8,201 bases of DNA from the NCBI GenBank assembly GCA_934647145.1, contig CAKUFB010000117.1, positions 1 to 8,201 of the forward strand, given 5' to 3'. Below the pieces are notes generated by a model. It searched no databases. It was not told where the DNA came from and saw only the letters and a list, made by a program, of their open reading frames with translations. This DNA is from an uncultured Clostridia bacterium. GTDB lineage: Bacteria > Bacillota > Clostridia > Christensenellales > Aristaeellaceae. Both the position numbers and the translations under genes were made by a program. This document shows, piece by piece, positions 1 to 6,913 of the stretch; positions within the stretch are counted from its first letter, which is position 1, and each line of letters opens with the position of its first letter.

Positions 1-215
1 AAACTTCGGTGGGGGTCTGGGGGAGCGCAAAGCGGAGCGGAGCCTCCCCCAGCCCGCGGCGGACAGTGTCCGCCCACCAATCCGCAAGAAGCTCTTGCGG
101 ATTCGAAGAATTCGGGAACTCCAATCAATGGTTCCCGAATTCGTGATAGGATAGGTGGCAGCAAGCGGAACCGGGTACTGCCTGTCGGCAGCAAGTGGGG
201 CAGGCAATGCCTGCC
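1..215 (+). repeat. Hairpin-rich repeat element, copy 1 (with two 30-nt units)
   Basis: This is a non-coding element made of successive inverted repeats. A G-rich hairpin has arms CTGGGGGAG 17-25 and CTCCCCCAG 44-52. Hairpin C (58-74) has 8-bp arms around one base. Hairpin A (79-103) has 11-bp arms with loop AGC. A CGAA linker (104-107) leads to hairpin B, with 12-bp arms 108-119 and 131-142 and the 11-nt loop TCCAATCAATG. After a 13-nt spacer starting GTG come two 30-nt units (156-185 and 186-215), each a CGGCAGCAAG-type core plus a small hairpin; the second has arms 199-205 and 209-215. The element may continue left of the window. It repeats almost unchanged from position 220. The orientation label is arbitrary. 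The inverted repeats are seen directly; the function is unknown. Confidence 0.85.
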
Positions 216-219
216 GAAC

Positions 220-407
220 AAACTTCGGTGGGGGTCTGGGGGAGCGCGAAGCGGAGCGGAGCCTCCCCCAGCCCGCGTCGGCAGTGCCGATCATCAATCC
301 GCAAGAAATTCTTGCGGATTCGAAGAATTCGGGAACTCCAATCAATGGTTCCCGAATTCGTGATAGAATGCGCGGCAGCAAGCGGAACCGGGCACTGCCC
401 GGCGGCA
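220..407 (+). repeat. Hairpin-rich repeat element, copy 2
   Basis: This is a near-identical tandem copy of 1-215, offset by 219 bp at its start and 217 bp from hairpin A onward. The G-rich hairpin has arms 236-244 and 263-271. Hairpin C (278-290) has a shorter and different stem, TCGGCA/TGCCGA, but stays a perfect inverted repeat about a central G. Hairpin A (296-320) has centre AAT instead of AGC, which lengthens its arms to 12 bp. CGAA (321-324) and hairpin B (arms 325-336 and 348-359) are unchanged. The 13-nt spacer (360-372) leads into one 30-nt unit (373-402), whose hairpin CCGGGCACTGCCCGG is identical to the one at 7996-8010, then a truncated unit start (403-407). The copy ends about 20 bp past the stop codon of the minus-strand gene at 426, so it may also act in that gene's 3' region. 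No U-tract typical of an intrinsic terminator is seen. Confidence 0.85.
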
Positions 408-425
408 CGGGCGCTTCTTCAGTCC

Positions 426-2669
426 TTACAGAATGCTCTCGGCGCGCTTCAGATACGCGTCCTGTTCTACCCTGGGCAGGTTGTTCCACAGGACGTTCCA
501 GCCGCAGACGCGAATCTGCAGGTTAGGGTACTTCTCCGGGTGCTCCTGCGCGTCGCGGAGCTGCTGAGGATCCAGGATATTGAAGTGAATGGAGCAGCCC
601 TTCCGCCGCACATAGCTCATCAGCACGCTGTAAAACGCCTCCAGCCCCTCCGCGCCGTTCACGGCCGTGGGATGAAGCATGGCGTCCAGGCAGCCGCCTG
701 CGGCCATGCAGTCGCTGCTGATGGTGGTCGCGGAACGAATGAGCGCGGTAATGCCCTTGCGATCCGCTCCCTGCACGGGCGAAATGTTCTTGGAGGCCTC
801 CTCGCCGTCCAGGCGACCGTCCGGCGTGGCCGGCGTTTTCGCGCCCAGTATGATGAAGGCGCGCGCAGAGTGTCCGTCGACGATCACGTGCCCGCCGTGC
901 GCCGTCTGACGGCCTCCGATCACGTCCACCGTCACAAAGCGCATGATGGCGTTGGCGTATTCGTCCGCCATCGGGTCGCCGTTGCCGTAGCGGTGCGGGC
1001 AGTTCACGGCCATTCGGCGCAGCTTTTCATGCCCCTGCCAGTTCTGATGAAGCGCCTCGTTCAGCTCGGGCAGGGTCACGATCCCGCGCTCAAACACCAG
1101 CTCGCGGACAGCCATCAGAGAGTCCACCGCCGAGCCAATGCCGCCCATGATCAGGCTGCAGTCGTTGTCAATGCCGCTGTCCAGCGCGTCCGTCATGGTT
1201 TCAACGCATTGCGGATTGGCGGCGGAGAACAGCAGCGAGGGGTTGATCTCGCCGGAAATGTTCTCCATCTGGCGCGTGGCGTCCAGTATCTGCGTGAAGG
1301 TGGCGCGAACCTGCGCAAGATACGCCTCGTAGAATTGGCCGAAGGACCGGAAGGAGGACGCCTCGCCGGTCTGGGGGCCAAGCTGCGTGCCGGTGGTGCG
1401 GTCCCAGCCGTTATCCATGGCCAGCAGCACGGGCTTGAGCAGGTTGGGGTAGACGGCGCTGATGTTGAGCGAACGGTTCCTTTTGTTGTATTCGTAGCAG
1501 CCGCTGATTACGGCGTCGCAGCCGTCCTCATAGGTGCCGCCGCGCGACATGATGGAGCGAATGATGTGTTCCTCACAGCAGAATACGATGCTGTTGCTCC
1601 CGCTGCGGATCATGTCCAGCGCCTCCAGCAGGAACGCCTTGGGCGTGCGCTCGCCCACCTTGATCTGAATCTTGGGATTGTAGATGCCCAGCGCGCGGTA
1701 TACCCGAAGCACATGCCACGAGACCTCGTTGACGCGGGTGGAGCCGTCCATGCTGGTGCCGCCCAGGTAGAGCGGCTGCCCCCAGTAGTTGCCGATGGCC
1801 GACCACTGCATCAGGAAATAGCTCAGATAGTCGGTGAATTCATCCTCCGTCATGCGGCCGCTTTCCAGGTCGGCCTTGTAGAAGGGATACAGCGTCGCGT
1901 CCAGACCAAAGCCGAGGGAGCGAACCTGATAGTGATCCACGCTTTCGCTGATCATAAAGTACAGATAGATCAGCTGCAGGGCGTCCAGCGTGGTCTGCGG
2001 CGCGCCTTCGTACAGGCGATGCAGGCACTGCGCCACAGTCCCGGCCTTGTCGTGCTTCTGTGCAAGGGCGTACTGCTCCAGGCGCGCAATAAAGTCCAGT
2101 ATGGCCCTGTACTCAATCACCACGCCGCGGTAAAACGCCTCCTGCTTTTCGGTCACCTCGCCCTGCGCCTTCAGCTCGGCATGGAACCGCTCCGCCCGCT
2201 CCAGTATGCCGCGGAAGCCCAGCTGCATCAGCGAGTCCCAGTCGGGAACGGTGTGGTCGAAATCCAGCCCGCCGTAGTTCATGCCGGCGTCTTCAAACCT
2301 GCGCATGGTCTCGGCGGCCTCCGCGCAGTGGTCGCGCACCAGCTGCGGATACCAGCGATTCAGCGTGTACTTGGACGGCGCGCGGTTCCAGCTGTACAGG
2401 CCGATAAAGTAATCGTGCGGGTTCACGTCAATGCGCGTGTTCTCCAGCACATAGGCGACCATGCGCGCCTTCTGCTCCTGATGGGACAGATGAGCGATCT
2501 GCTCGCTGAGCTGCGCAAGGCCGCGATCCATTTCCTCGTCGCTCAGGCCGGTGGAGGGGTCGTACTCGTAGCCGTGGTAGGCCATGCGATTGTATGCGTC
2601 AAAGGGCTGCCCAACGACGTGGTATTTGTTTTCCAGGTACTTTCGGTCTTCGCCGGCGATTATCTTCAT
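426..2669 (-). CDS. Glycyl radical enzyme, eliminase-like active site (GRE1), substrate unknown
   Basis: This is a 747-residue cytoplasmic glycyl radical enzyme of the broad pyruvate formate-lyase-like superfamily. The C-terminal radical motif RVCGW puts the radical on Gly723. The thiyl cysteine is Cys391 in SGCYEY, with Glu393 two residues on, as in the Cys-x-Glu of choline TMA-lyase, glycerol dehydratase and hydroxyproline dehydratase. The Cys-to-Gly spacing of 332 residues fits those enzymes. DHTVPDW (138-144) and TPDGR (615-619) are other family signatures. True pyruvate formate-lyase is unlikely because the Cys-Cys pair is missing. The usual GCxEP is GCYEY here, so the substrate cannot be named. 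The start at 2669 is chosen because AAGGAGG lies 9 nt upstream; an in-frame ATG at 2762 would extend the protein by 31 unconvincing residues and lies upstream of the candidate promoter. The gene is divergent from the AraC-type gene at 2854, its likely regulator. It has no activase of its own nearby. Confidence 0.95.
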   Translation of the reverse strand: MKIIAGEDRKYLENKYHVVGQPFDAYNRMAYHGYEYDPSTGLSDEEMDRGLAQLSEQIAHLSHQEQKARMVAYVLENTRIDVNPHDYFIGLYSWNRAPSKYTLNRWYPQLVRDHCAEAAETMRRFEDAGMNYGGLDFDHTVPDWDSLMQLGFRGILERAERFHAELKAQGEVTEKQEAFYRGVVIEYRAILDFIARLEQYALAQKHDKAGTVAQCLHRLYEGAPQTTLDALQLIYLYFMISESVDHYQVRSLGFGLDATLYPFYKADLESGRMTEDEFTDYLSYFLMQWSAIGNYWGQPLYLGGTSMDGSTRVNEVSWHVLRVYRALGIYNPKIQIKVGERTPKAFLLEALDMIRSGSNSIVFCCEEHIIRSIMSRGGTYEDGCDAVISGCYEYNKRNRSLNISAVYPNLLKPVLLAMDNGWDRTTGTQLGPQTGEASSFRSFGQFYEAYLAQVRATFTQILDATRQMENISGEINPSLLFSAANPQCVETMTDALDSGIDNDCSLIMGGIGSAVDSLMAVRELVFERGIVTLPELNEALHQNWQGHEKLRRMAVNCPHRYGNGDPMADEYANAIMRFVTVDVIGGRQTAHGGHVIVDGHSARAFIILGAKTPATPDGRLDGEEASKNISPVQGADRKGITALIRSATTISSDCMAAGGCLDAMLHPTAVNGAEGLEAFYSVLMSYVRRKGCSIHFNILDPQQLRDAQEHPEKYPNLQIRVCGWNVLWNNLPRVEQDAYLKRAESIL

Positions 2670-2709
2670 TCGACAGAACCTCCTTGCTTTCATGGTGGTT
2701 TCCAAGGTC

Positions 2710-2738
2710 AGTGTAACGCAGCGAAGGCACAAAAACAA
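2710..2738 (-). promoter_or_regulatory. Candidate weak promoter of GRE1
   Basis: On the minus strand a TTGTTT -35 (2733-2738) and a TACACT -10 (2710-2715) are separated by exactly 17 bp. They match consensus at only 3 and 4 of 6 positions, as expected for a promoter that needs an activator. Transcription would start near 2703, giving a leader of about 34 nt that contains the AAGGAGG ribosome binding site. The inverted repeat TGCATGCA (2747-2754) lies just upstream of the -35 and could be an operator half-site. This is inference from sequence only. Confidence 0.45.
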
Positions 2739-2811
2739 TTCCACTTTGCATGCATTTATCATTTTCGGTTTTAAAGTTCGGGACGGCGGGGTGGCGCGCG
2801 CGAGTGATCGA

Positions 2812-2820
2812 TGCTATAAT
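2812..2820 (+). promoter_or_regulatory. Extended -10 promoter of the AraC-1 gene
   Basis: The sequence TGCTATAAT is a perfect extended -10 (TGn plus TATAAT at 2815-2820). No good -35 is seen 17 bp upstream, where the sequence is GC-rich (GCGCGCGC at 2794-2801), but extended -10 promoters often do without one. The expected start near 2827 gives a leader of about 27 nt carrying the GGAGG ribosome binding site around 2839-2843. Confidence 0.65.
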
Positions 2821-2853
2821 GATTCTGCGCGGGATGATGGAGGAGGGGATCGC

Positions 2854-3660
2854 ATGGAAATCAACGAAATGTCGCAGTGGAGCGTGCGCTGGATTGACAA
2901 TGTCGTGCTGGTTCCGGAGCACGACGCCGGCTTTACGCTCGTAAACGGGCGAAAAATCAAAGCCTTTTCCAACCGCAAATATCACGGGCTCGTGCTGACC
3001 AACAGCGGCAGCAGCCTGTACACCATCGCGCAAAAGTACGCCGTGCATACGCAGTGCGGCGCGCTGACCTATCTGCCCATGAACCAGCCCTACACGGTGG
3101 AGGTTCGCGAGCCGGGCACCTGCTTTTGCGTCAACTTCCATATTGAGCAGGAAAGCGCGCTGCCCTCTTTTTCATTTTCCACAAAAAACCCCGCGCGCTG
3201 GCATCGCCTGTTCACAGGTCTTCTGTACGCGTGGAGCTTCCAGAAGCCCGGCGCCCGCGCGCGCCAGTTCAGCCTGCTGTATGAAATGCTCGCCTGCGCA
3301 GTGGAGGAAAACGCCGCGCAATACCTGCCTGCCCGGCAAAAGACGGCCATCCAGCGGGTGATGGAGCAGGCGGAGCGGAGCCGGGAAGCCATATCCGTTT
3401 CGGCGCTGGCCAGGCAGTGCGACATGAGTGAAACCTGTTTCCGAAAGGCGTTTCACTCGCTGTACGGCACCTCCCCCAAGCAATACCTGCTGGACGCCCG
3501 CTTCCGCCAGGCGGAGGTGCTGCTCTCCACCACGACCGCCAGCGTTTCGGAGATCGCTTCGCTGTGCGGCTACGACAACATCTACGCCTTCAGCCGCGCC
3601 TTCGCCACCCACAACGGCATGAGCCCCACGGAGTATCGCCTGAAGCACCGGGAACGATAA
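2854..3660 (+). CDS. AraC-family transcriptional regulator (AraC-1), probable regulator of GRE1
   Basis: This is a 268-residue AraC/XylS-type regulator of typical length. Residues about 18-100 look like a cupin-type ligand-binding domain (pattern GALTYLPMNQPY at 69-80, then CFCVNFHIEQE). Two helix-turn-helix motifs follow at about 180-212 (SVSALARQCDMSETCFRKAF, then GTSPKQYL) and 229-262 (SVSEIASLCGY through GMSPTEYR), the usual C-terminal DNA-binding pair. The ATG at 2854 is chosen because an AGGAGGGG-type ribosome binding site lies just upstream and the promoter TATAAT sits at 2815; longer in-frame starts would lie before that promoter. The gene is divergent from GRE1 with 184 bp between the starts, the classic arrangement for a regulator and its target, so control of GRE1 is inferred. 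It ends 35 bp from the converging second AraC gene. The ligand is unknown. Confidence 0.93.
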   Translation: MEINEMSQWSVRWIDNVVLVPEHDAGFTLVNGRKIKAFSNRKYHGLVLTNSGSSLYTIAQKYAVHTQCGALTYLPMNQPYTVEVREPGTCFCVNFHIEQESALPSFSFSTKNPARWHRLFTGLLYAWSFQKPGARARQFSLLYEMLACAVEENAAQYLPARQKTAIQRVMEQAERSREAISVSALARQCDMSETCFRKAFHSLYGTSPKQYLLDARFRQAEVLLSTTTASVSEIASLCGYDNIYAFSRAFATHNGMSPTEYRLKHRER

Positions 3661-3695
3661 ACCCTCTGCCCGAATCAAACATGCTTTTGCGCCTC

Positions 3696-4490
3696 TTATC
3701 CCTTTTCCTCCCGCATGCTGTACGCCTTGGGCGATACGCCCATCTCGCGCTTGAACACCCGGATGAAGTAGCTGGCGCTGGTAAAGCCGGTCAGCGCCGC
3801 GACGGCGGAAACGCTTGGCTTTTCCTGCCGCAGCAGCCTTGCCGCCGCCGCGATGCGGCATTCTGTCAGGCAGCGCCCCGGCGTCTGGCCGTAGCGCGCC
3901 TGAAACAGCGCTCCGAAGCGCCTCTGACTCAGGCCGGCACAGCGCGCGGCCTCGGCAATGGTCAGGGTATTGTCCGCATAATTGCGCGTCAGATAATCCC
4001 TGGCAAGGGCCAGCTTATCGCAGTCCTGCGCCGCGGCGGGATCTGCCAATGAAAAAAGGCAGGACAGGATCTCATAAAAACAGGAAGCGCAGGCGCAGGC
4101 CTCCGCGGGGCGATTGGCTGCCTGGTACCGATTCCAGGCGTCCAGCAGCCGGAAAAACGCGCTTCTAATCTGCGGCTGATCGGCGCATTGATACACGGCC
4201 AAATGCAGGTCAAAGGGTTCGATCGTTGTAAAGTGTACGGCAATACAGCTGCCCTTCACTCCCTCCGCTTCCATTTCGTGGTGCAGCACGCGATAATAAT
4301 CCGTGCGATTGGCGACCATGAGCATATCCTTGCCAAACGGCAAAAGGGCGCCCTCGCTTTCGTGCATGGAAAAGCCGTGCAGCTTATAGGCCAGAAAATG
4401 CGAGGAACCGTTCATGTCGCGTTCCCAGCTTTTCGCGCGGATGGCGAACCGGTACACCGTTATGATTTCATCCAGGATGACTCGATGCAT
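3696..4490 (-). CDS. AraC-family transcriptional regulator (AraC-2), probable regulator of GRE2
   Basis: This is a 264-residue AraC/XylS-type regulator. The N-terminal part (about 1-100) fits a cupin-like sensing domain (for example GALLPFGKDMLMV at 47-59 and SCIAVHFTTIEPFDLHL at 81-97) but is unlike that of AraC-1, so a different ligand is likely. The middle segment is cysteine-rich (ACACASC at 131-137). Two helix-turn-helix motifs lie at about 175-207 (LTIAEAARCAGLSQRRFGAL) and 225-258 (SVSAVAALTGFTSASYFIRV, then GVSPKAY). The start at 4490 follows a moderate GAGGAA ribosome binding site with a 10-nt spacer; a later ATG at codon 26 cannot be excluded. The gene is divergent from GRE2, with 155 bp between the two start codons, and is most simply its regulator. 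The cysteine cluster could respond to redox state or metal, but that is speculation. Confidence 0.93.
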   Translation of the reverse strand: MHRVILDEIITVYRFAIRAKSWERDMNGSSHFLAYKLHGFSMHESEGALLPFGKDMLMVANRTDYYRVLHHEMEAEGVKGSCIAVHFTTIEPFDLHLAVYQCADQPQIRSAFFRLLDAWNRYQAANRPAEACACASCFYEILSCLFSLADPAAAQDCDKLALARDYLTRNYADNTLTIAEAARCAGLSQRRFGALFQARYGQTPGRCLTECRIAAAARLLRQEKPSVSAVAALTGFTSASYFIRVFKREMGVSPKAYSMREEKG

Positions 4491-4514
4491 TGCTTCTCAC
4501 TTCCTCACAGCGAC

Positions 4515-4520
4515 AGTATA
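4515..4520 (-). promoter_or_regulatory. Extended -10 promoter of the AraC-2 gene
   Basis: On the minus strand the sequence TGCTATACT gives an extended -10 (TATACT, 5 of 6 matches). Transcription from about 4508 would leave a short leader of about 18 nt with the GAGGAA ribosome binding site near its 5' end. No convincing -35 is visible. Confidence 0.5.
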
Positions 4521-4582
4521 GCACGTTTCAGAGCGGAATGATAGAAGATTTCCGTATAATGCTACTTTTCTTCATCTTATGA

Positions 4583-4611
4583 TTTACACTGCGGCGCGCC
4601 GCTCCTATAAT
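4583..4611 (+). promoter_or_regulatory. Sigma-A-type promoter of the GRE2-activase operon
   Basis: A TTTACA -35 (4583-4588, 5 of 6) and a perfect TATAAT -10 (4606-4611) are separated by exactly 17 bp. Transcription should start near 4618, giving a leader of about 28 nt with the GGAGGAG ribosome binding site. This rules out the upstream in-frame ATG at 4610, which lies inside the -10. With near-consensus boxes the promoter would be strong on its own, so repression may be as important as activation here; a 12-bp palindrome sits in the spacer. A second TATAAT at 4555-4560 lacks a matching -35. Confidence 0.8.
4591..4602. promoter_or_regulatory. 12-bp perfect palindrome in the GRE2 promoter spacer, candidate operator
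   Basis: GCGGCGCGCCGC is its own reverse complement and lies wholly between the -35 and -10 boxes of the GRE2 promoter, a position where a bound dimeric protein would block RNA polymerase. In GC-rich DNA such a palindrome can occur by chance, and AraC-type proteins usually bind direct repeats, so the binder, if any, is unknown. Confidence 0.35.
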
Positions 4612-4645
4612 GAAGATGCACAGAACGGACGAAGGAGGAGCGCGC

Positions 4646-6895
4646 ATGGACTTTCAACTGCTTCGGGAAGAGCTGACCCAGTACTATTGGAACGAGGTGG
4701 ACGACCTGTCGGAGGCCTTTCGAAAGGAGGTATACGCCCTGCTTGACGAGCGCTGCACGCCGGGGATGAACGGCTATCAGCGCAAGGCGCTGCAATACCG
4801 GACGATCACTGAGAAGTGTCAGCCCAAGCTGTTTCATACCTCGCCCTTTTACTATGAGCTCGGCACGATGAGCGCGCGCTGCGACGGCGCGGGGGCGTTT
4901 CAGGGACATGTACACGCGGGAAACTGGAATTATGAACGGTCGGAGCACCTGTTTATCGATCAGGATCCCGAGCTGTATGCTCTGCGCGCGGCGCAGGGGA
5001 GCAATCAGCTGTATCTGATCTGCGGCCCCTATTCCGATACGAAGCAGCACTTTATCTTCAACTGCAAGCCGCTTTTTCAGGGCGGACTGAAAATGCTGTA
5101 TGATGAAGCGCAGGAGCAGCTTCGCCGGGCGGAAACGGAGGAAGAGCGCGATTTTCTGACCACGGCCTGCGAAGGGCTGCTGTGTATGAAGGCAATTTCC
5201 GAAAAGTTTTCAGAGGCGGCCATTGAAAGGCTGAAAGCTGCTTCCGATCCGGATGAAATCGTCCGCCTTAAACGAATTGCGGAAGCGGCGGCCTATACGC
5301 CGTGGAACGCGCCGCGCACATTTTACGAGGCGCTGAACCTGCTGGCATTTTGCCGCACGATTCCCGGCGCGCTGGAGGGCGTCGGCTATAATACCTTCGG
5401 GCGACCGGATGTCGAATTGCTTCCCTTCTACGAGGAGGACATTGCTGCAGGGCGGCTGACAAAGGAAGAAGCCTATGAGCTTGTTCAGGCCTTCCTGCTT
5501 ACGTGGGACTACCATTATGATCATGACATGAAAATGGTCGGGTATGCCGATCATGAGCTGGAAAACACCTATACGCTCGGCGGGTGCGACGCGGCGGGCG
5601 CGCCGGTATGGAATGAGCTGACCGCCATGTTCCTCAAGGCGACCAGCCGGCACAAGATCATTTTCCCGAAGGTCAAGGTTCGCTTTTCCAGCCGGTCGCC
5701 GCGCGAGTATCTGGACGCGGCCGATCTGGACGTGATTCACAGCGCCTCGTCCATCCTCTATCAGAATGACGAGGCGACGATTGCGGCGCTGGTGCGCGCA
5801 GGGGCTTCGCCGGAGGACGCGCGCGATTATCTGGTCACCGGCTGCTGGGGGCTGCTGACCAACGGAAACAGAATGGATGATCAGGGCAATTATGTGAACC
5901 TGCTCAAGGCGTTTGAGCTGTCCGTTCACAACCGCCGCGACAAAATGGAGGAGTGCGGTCTGTTCTTCCTGCCGCTGGACGGCGCGAGGAGCTTTGAAGA
6001 GGTATACCGGATCACGCTGGAAAACGGCCGCATTCTTTTCCGCGAGCGCAACAGAATGACGCTTCAGGGGAAGGGAATCTGGCCGCAGGTGGATCCGCTC
6101 CCGCTGACTTCTGCCACGATGGACGGCTGCCTGCGGAGCCGGCTGGATCTGACGAACGGCGGATGCAAATATCACAACGAGAACTATATGCTGGTCGGCT
6201 TTCCGAACATCGTCGACTCCCTGCTGGCCATCAGGACGCTGTGCTTTGACGAAAAGAAGTACACGCTGGACGAGCTGCTCGGCGCGGTGCGCGGCAACTG
6301 GGAGGGGCGGGAGGAAATGCGCCGCGCCGCCATGCGCTGTCCCTGCTGGGGCGACGCAGGCGAAGAATCGAATCGTCTGGCGGCGCGATTCAATCACGAT
6401 CTGTACGAGCTTGCCGGAGAGCTGAAGACGCTGTGGCCCGGCGGCCGGTGTGACATCGGGCATTGCACGTATACCGAAATCCGCTTCTGGTCGAAAAAAA
6501 CGCTCGCCACGCCCGACGGCAGACGAAACGGCGATTATTTCTCGCAGGGGCTTACGCCTTCCCGGCTGCACAGAATTGACAGCGTGACGGACGTGATCAA
6601 CAGCCTGGCCGCGCTGGACGGCAGCGAGATGGGCGGTAATTCGGTCGTCAACATCATTCTGCCCTCTGTCGGAATGACGCTGGAGCATTGCGCCGCGTTT
6701 TTGTACGCGTGTGCTCACAGCGCGATCGGCTCGCTGCAGCTGAACTGCGTGACAAAGGAGCAGCTGCTGGACGCGCAGGCTCATCCGGAAAAGCATCGCG
6801 ACCTGATCGTCCGCGTGTGCGGCTTTTCCGCGCGCTTTACCAGCCTGTCGCCCGAGTGGCAGCAGGAGGTGCTCAGCCGCAATTTCTATCAGTAA
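4646..6895 (+). CDS. Glycyl radical enzyme without the Cys-x-Glu base (GRE2), substrate unknown
   Basis: This is a 749-residue cytoplasmic glycyl radical enzyme. Its C-terminal radical motif is IVRVCGFSARF with the radical on Gly726. The presumed thiyl cysteine is Cys400 in VTGCWGLL, 326 residues before the radical glycine, a normal spacing. The position two after the cysteine is Gly402, where eliminase-type GREs carry a glutamate general base, and there is no Cys-Cys pair as in pyruvate formate-lyase. TPDGR (622-626) and LDAQAHPEK (708-716) are family signatures; the segment QGHVHAGNWNY (86-96) is a possible clade mark. The ATG at 4646 follows GGAGGAG by about 6 nt. The activase gene begins 18 bp downstream in the same operon, so GRE2 is its primary partner. 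The superfamily assignment is secure; the reaction is not known and could be a C-C cleavage, addition or unusual elimination. Confidence 0.95.
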   Translation: MDFQLLREELTQYYWNEVDDLSEAFRKEVYALLDERCTPGMNGYQRKALQYRTITEKCQPKLFHTSPFYYELGTMSARCDGAGAFQGHVHAGNWNYERSEHLFIDQDPELYALRAAQGSNQLYLICGPYSDTKQHFIFNCKPLFQGGLKMLYDEAQEQLRRAETEEERDFLTTACEGLLCMKAISEKFSEAAIERLKAASDPDEIVRLKRIAEAAAYTPWNAPRTFYEALNLLAFCRTIPGALEGVGYNTFGRPDVELLPFYEEDIAAGRLTKEEAYELVQAFLLTWDYHYDHDMKMVGYADHELENTYTLGGCDAAGAPVWNELTAMFLKATSRHKIIFPKVKVRFSSRSPREYLDAADLDVIHSASSILYQNDEATIAALVRAGASPEDARDYLVTGCWGLLTNGNRMDDQGNYVNLLKAFELSVHNRRDKMEECGLFFLPLDGARSFEEVYRITLENGRILFRERNRMTLQGKGIWPQVDPLPLTSATMDGCLRSRLDLTNGGCKYHNENYMLVGFPNIVDSLLAIRTLCFDEKKYTLDELLGAVRGNWEGREEMRRAAMRCPCWGDAGEESNRLAARFNHDLYELAGELKTLWPGGRCDIGHCTYTEIRFWSKKTLATPDGRRNGDYFSQGLTPSRLHRIDSVTDVINSLAALDGSEMGGNSVVNIILPSVGMTLEHCAAFLYACAHSAIGSLQLNCVTKEQLLDAQAHPEKHRDLIVRVCGFSARFTSLSPEWQQEVLSRNFYQ

Positions 6896-6913
6896 GCGAA
6901 GGAGCCCATGGAT

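Noticed and set aside
156..215. Integron attC-like sites
   Set aside because: Variable hairpins next to conserved cores recall attC, but no integrase or recognisable R-box core sites are seen and the units are only 30 bp long in direct tandem.
195..2774. Very long open frame (859 codons) antisense to GRE1
   Set aside because: It runs opposite a clear glycyl radical enzyme gene, and its product is rich in Ala, Val, Arg, His and Gln as expected from the complement of GC-biased codons. It begins inside the repeat element and shows no family motif.
3661..3695. Bidirectional terminator between the convergent AraC genes
   Set aside because: The 35-bp gap contains no stable inverted repeat followed by a T-run on either strand.
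4610..4645. Earlier in-frame ATG for GRE2
   Set aside because: The ATG at 4610 lies inside the TATAAT box, upstream of the expected transcript start, while the ATG at 4646 has a proper ribosome binding site.
426..6895. Calling either GRE a true pyruvate formate-lyase (pflB)
   Set aside because: Neither has the adjacent Cys-Cys active-site pair (GRE1 has Cys-Tyr-Glu, GRE2 Cys-Trp-Gly), and the activase carries two ferredoxin motifs absent from PflA.
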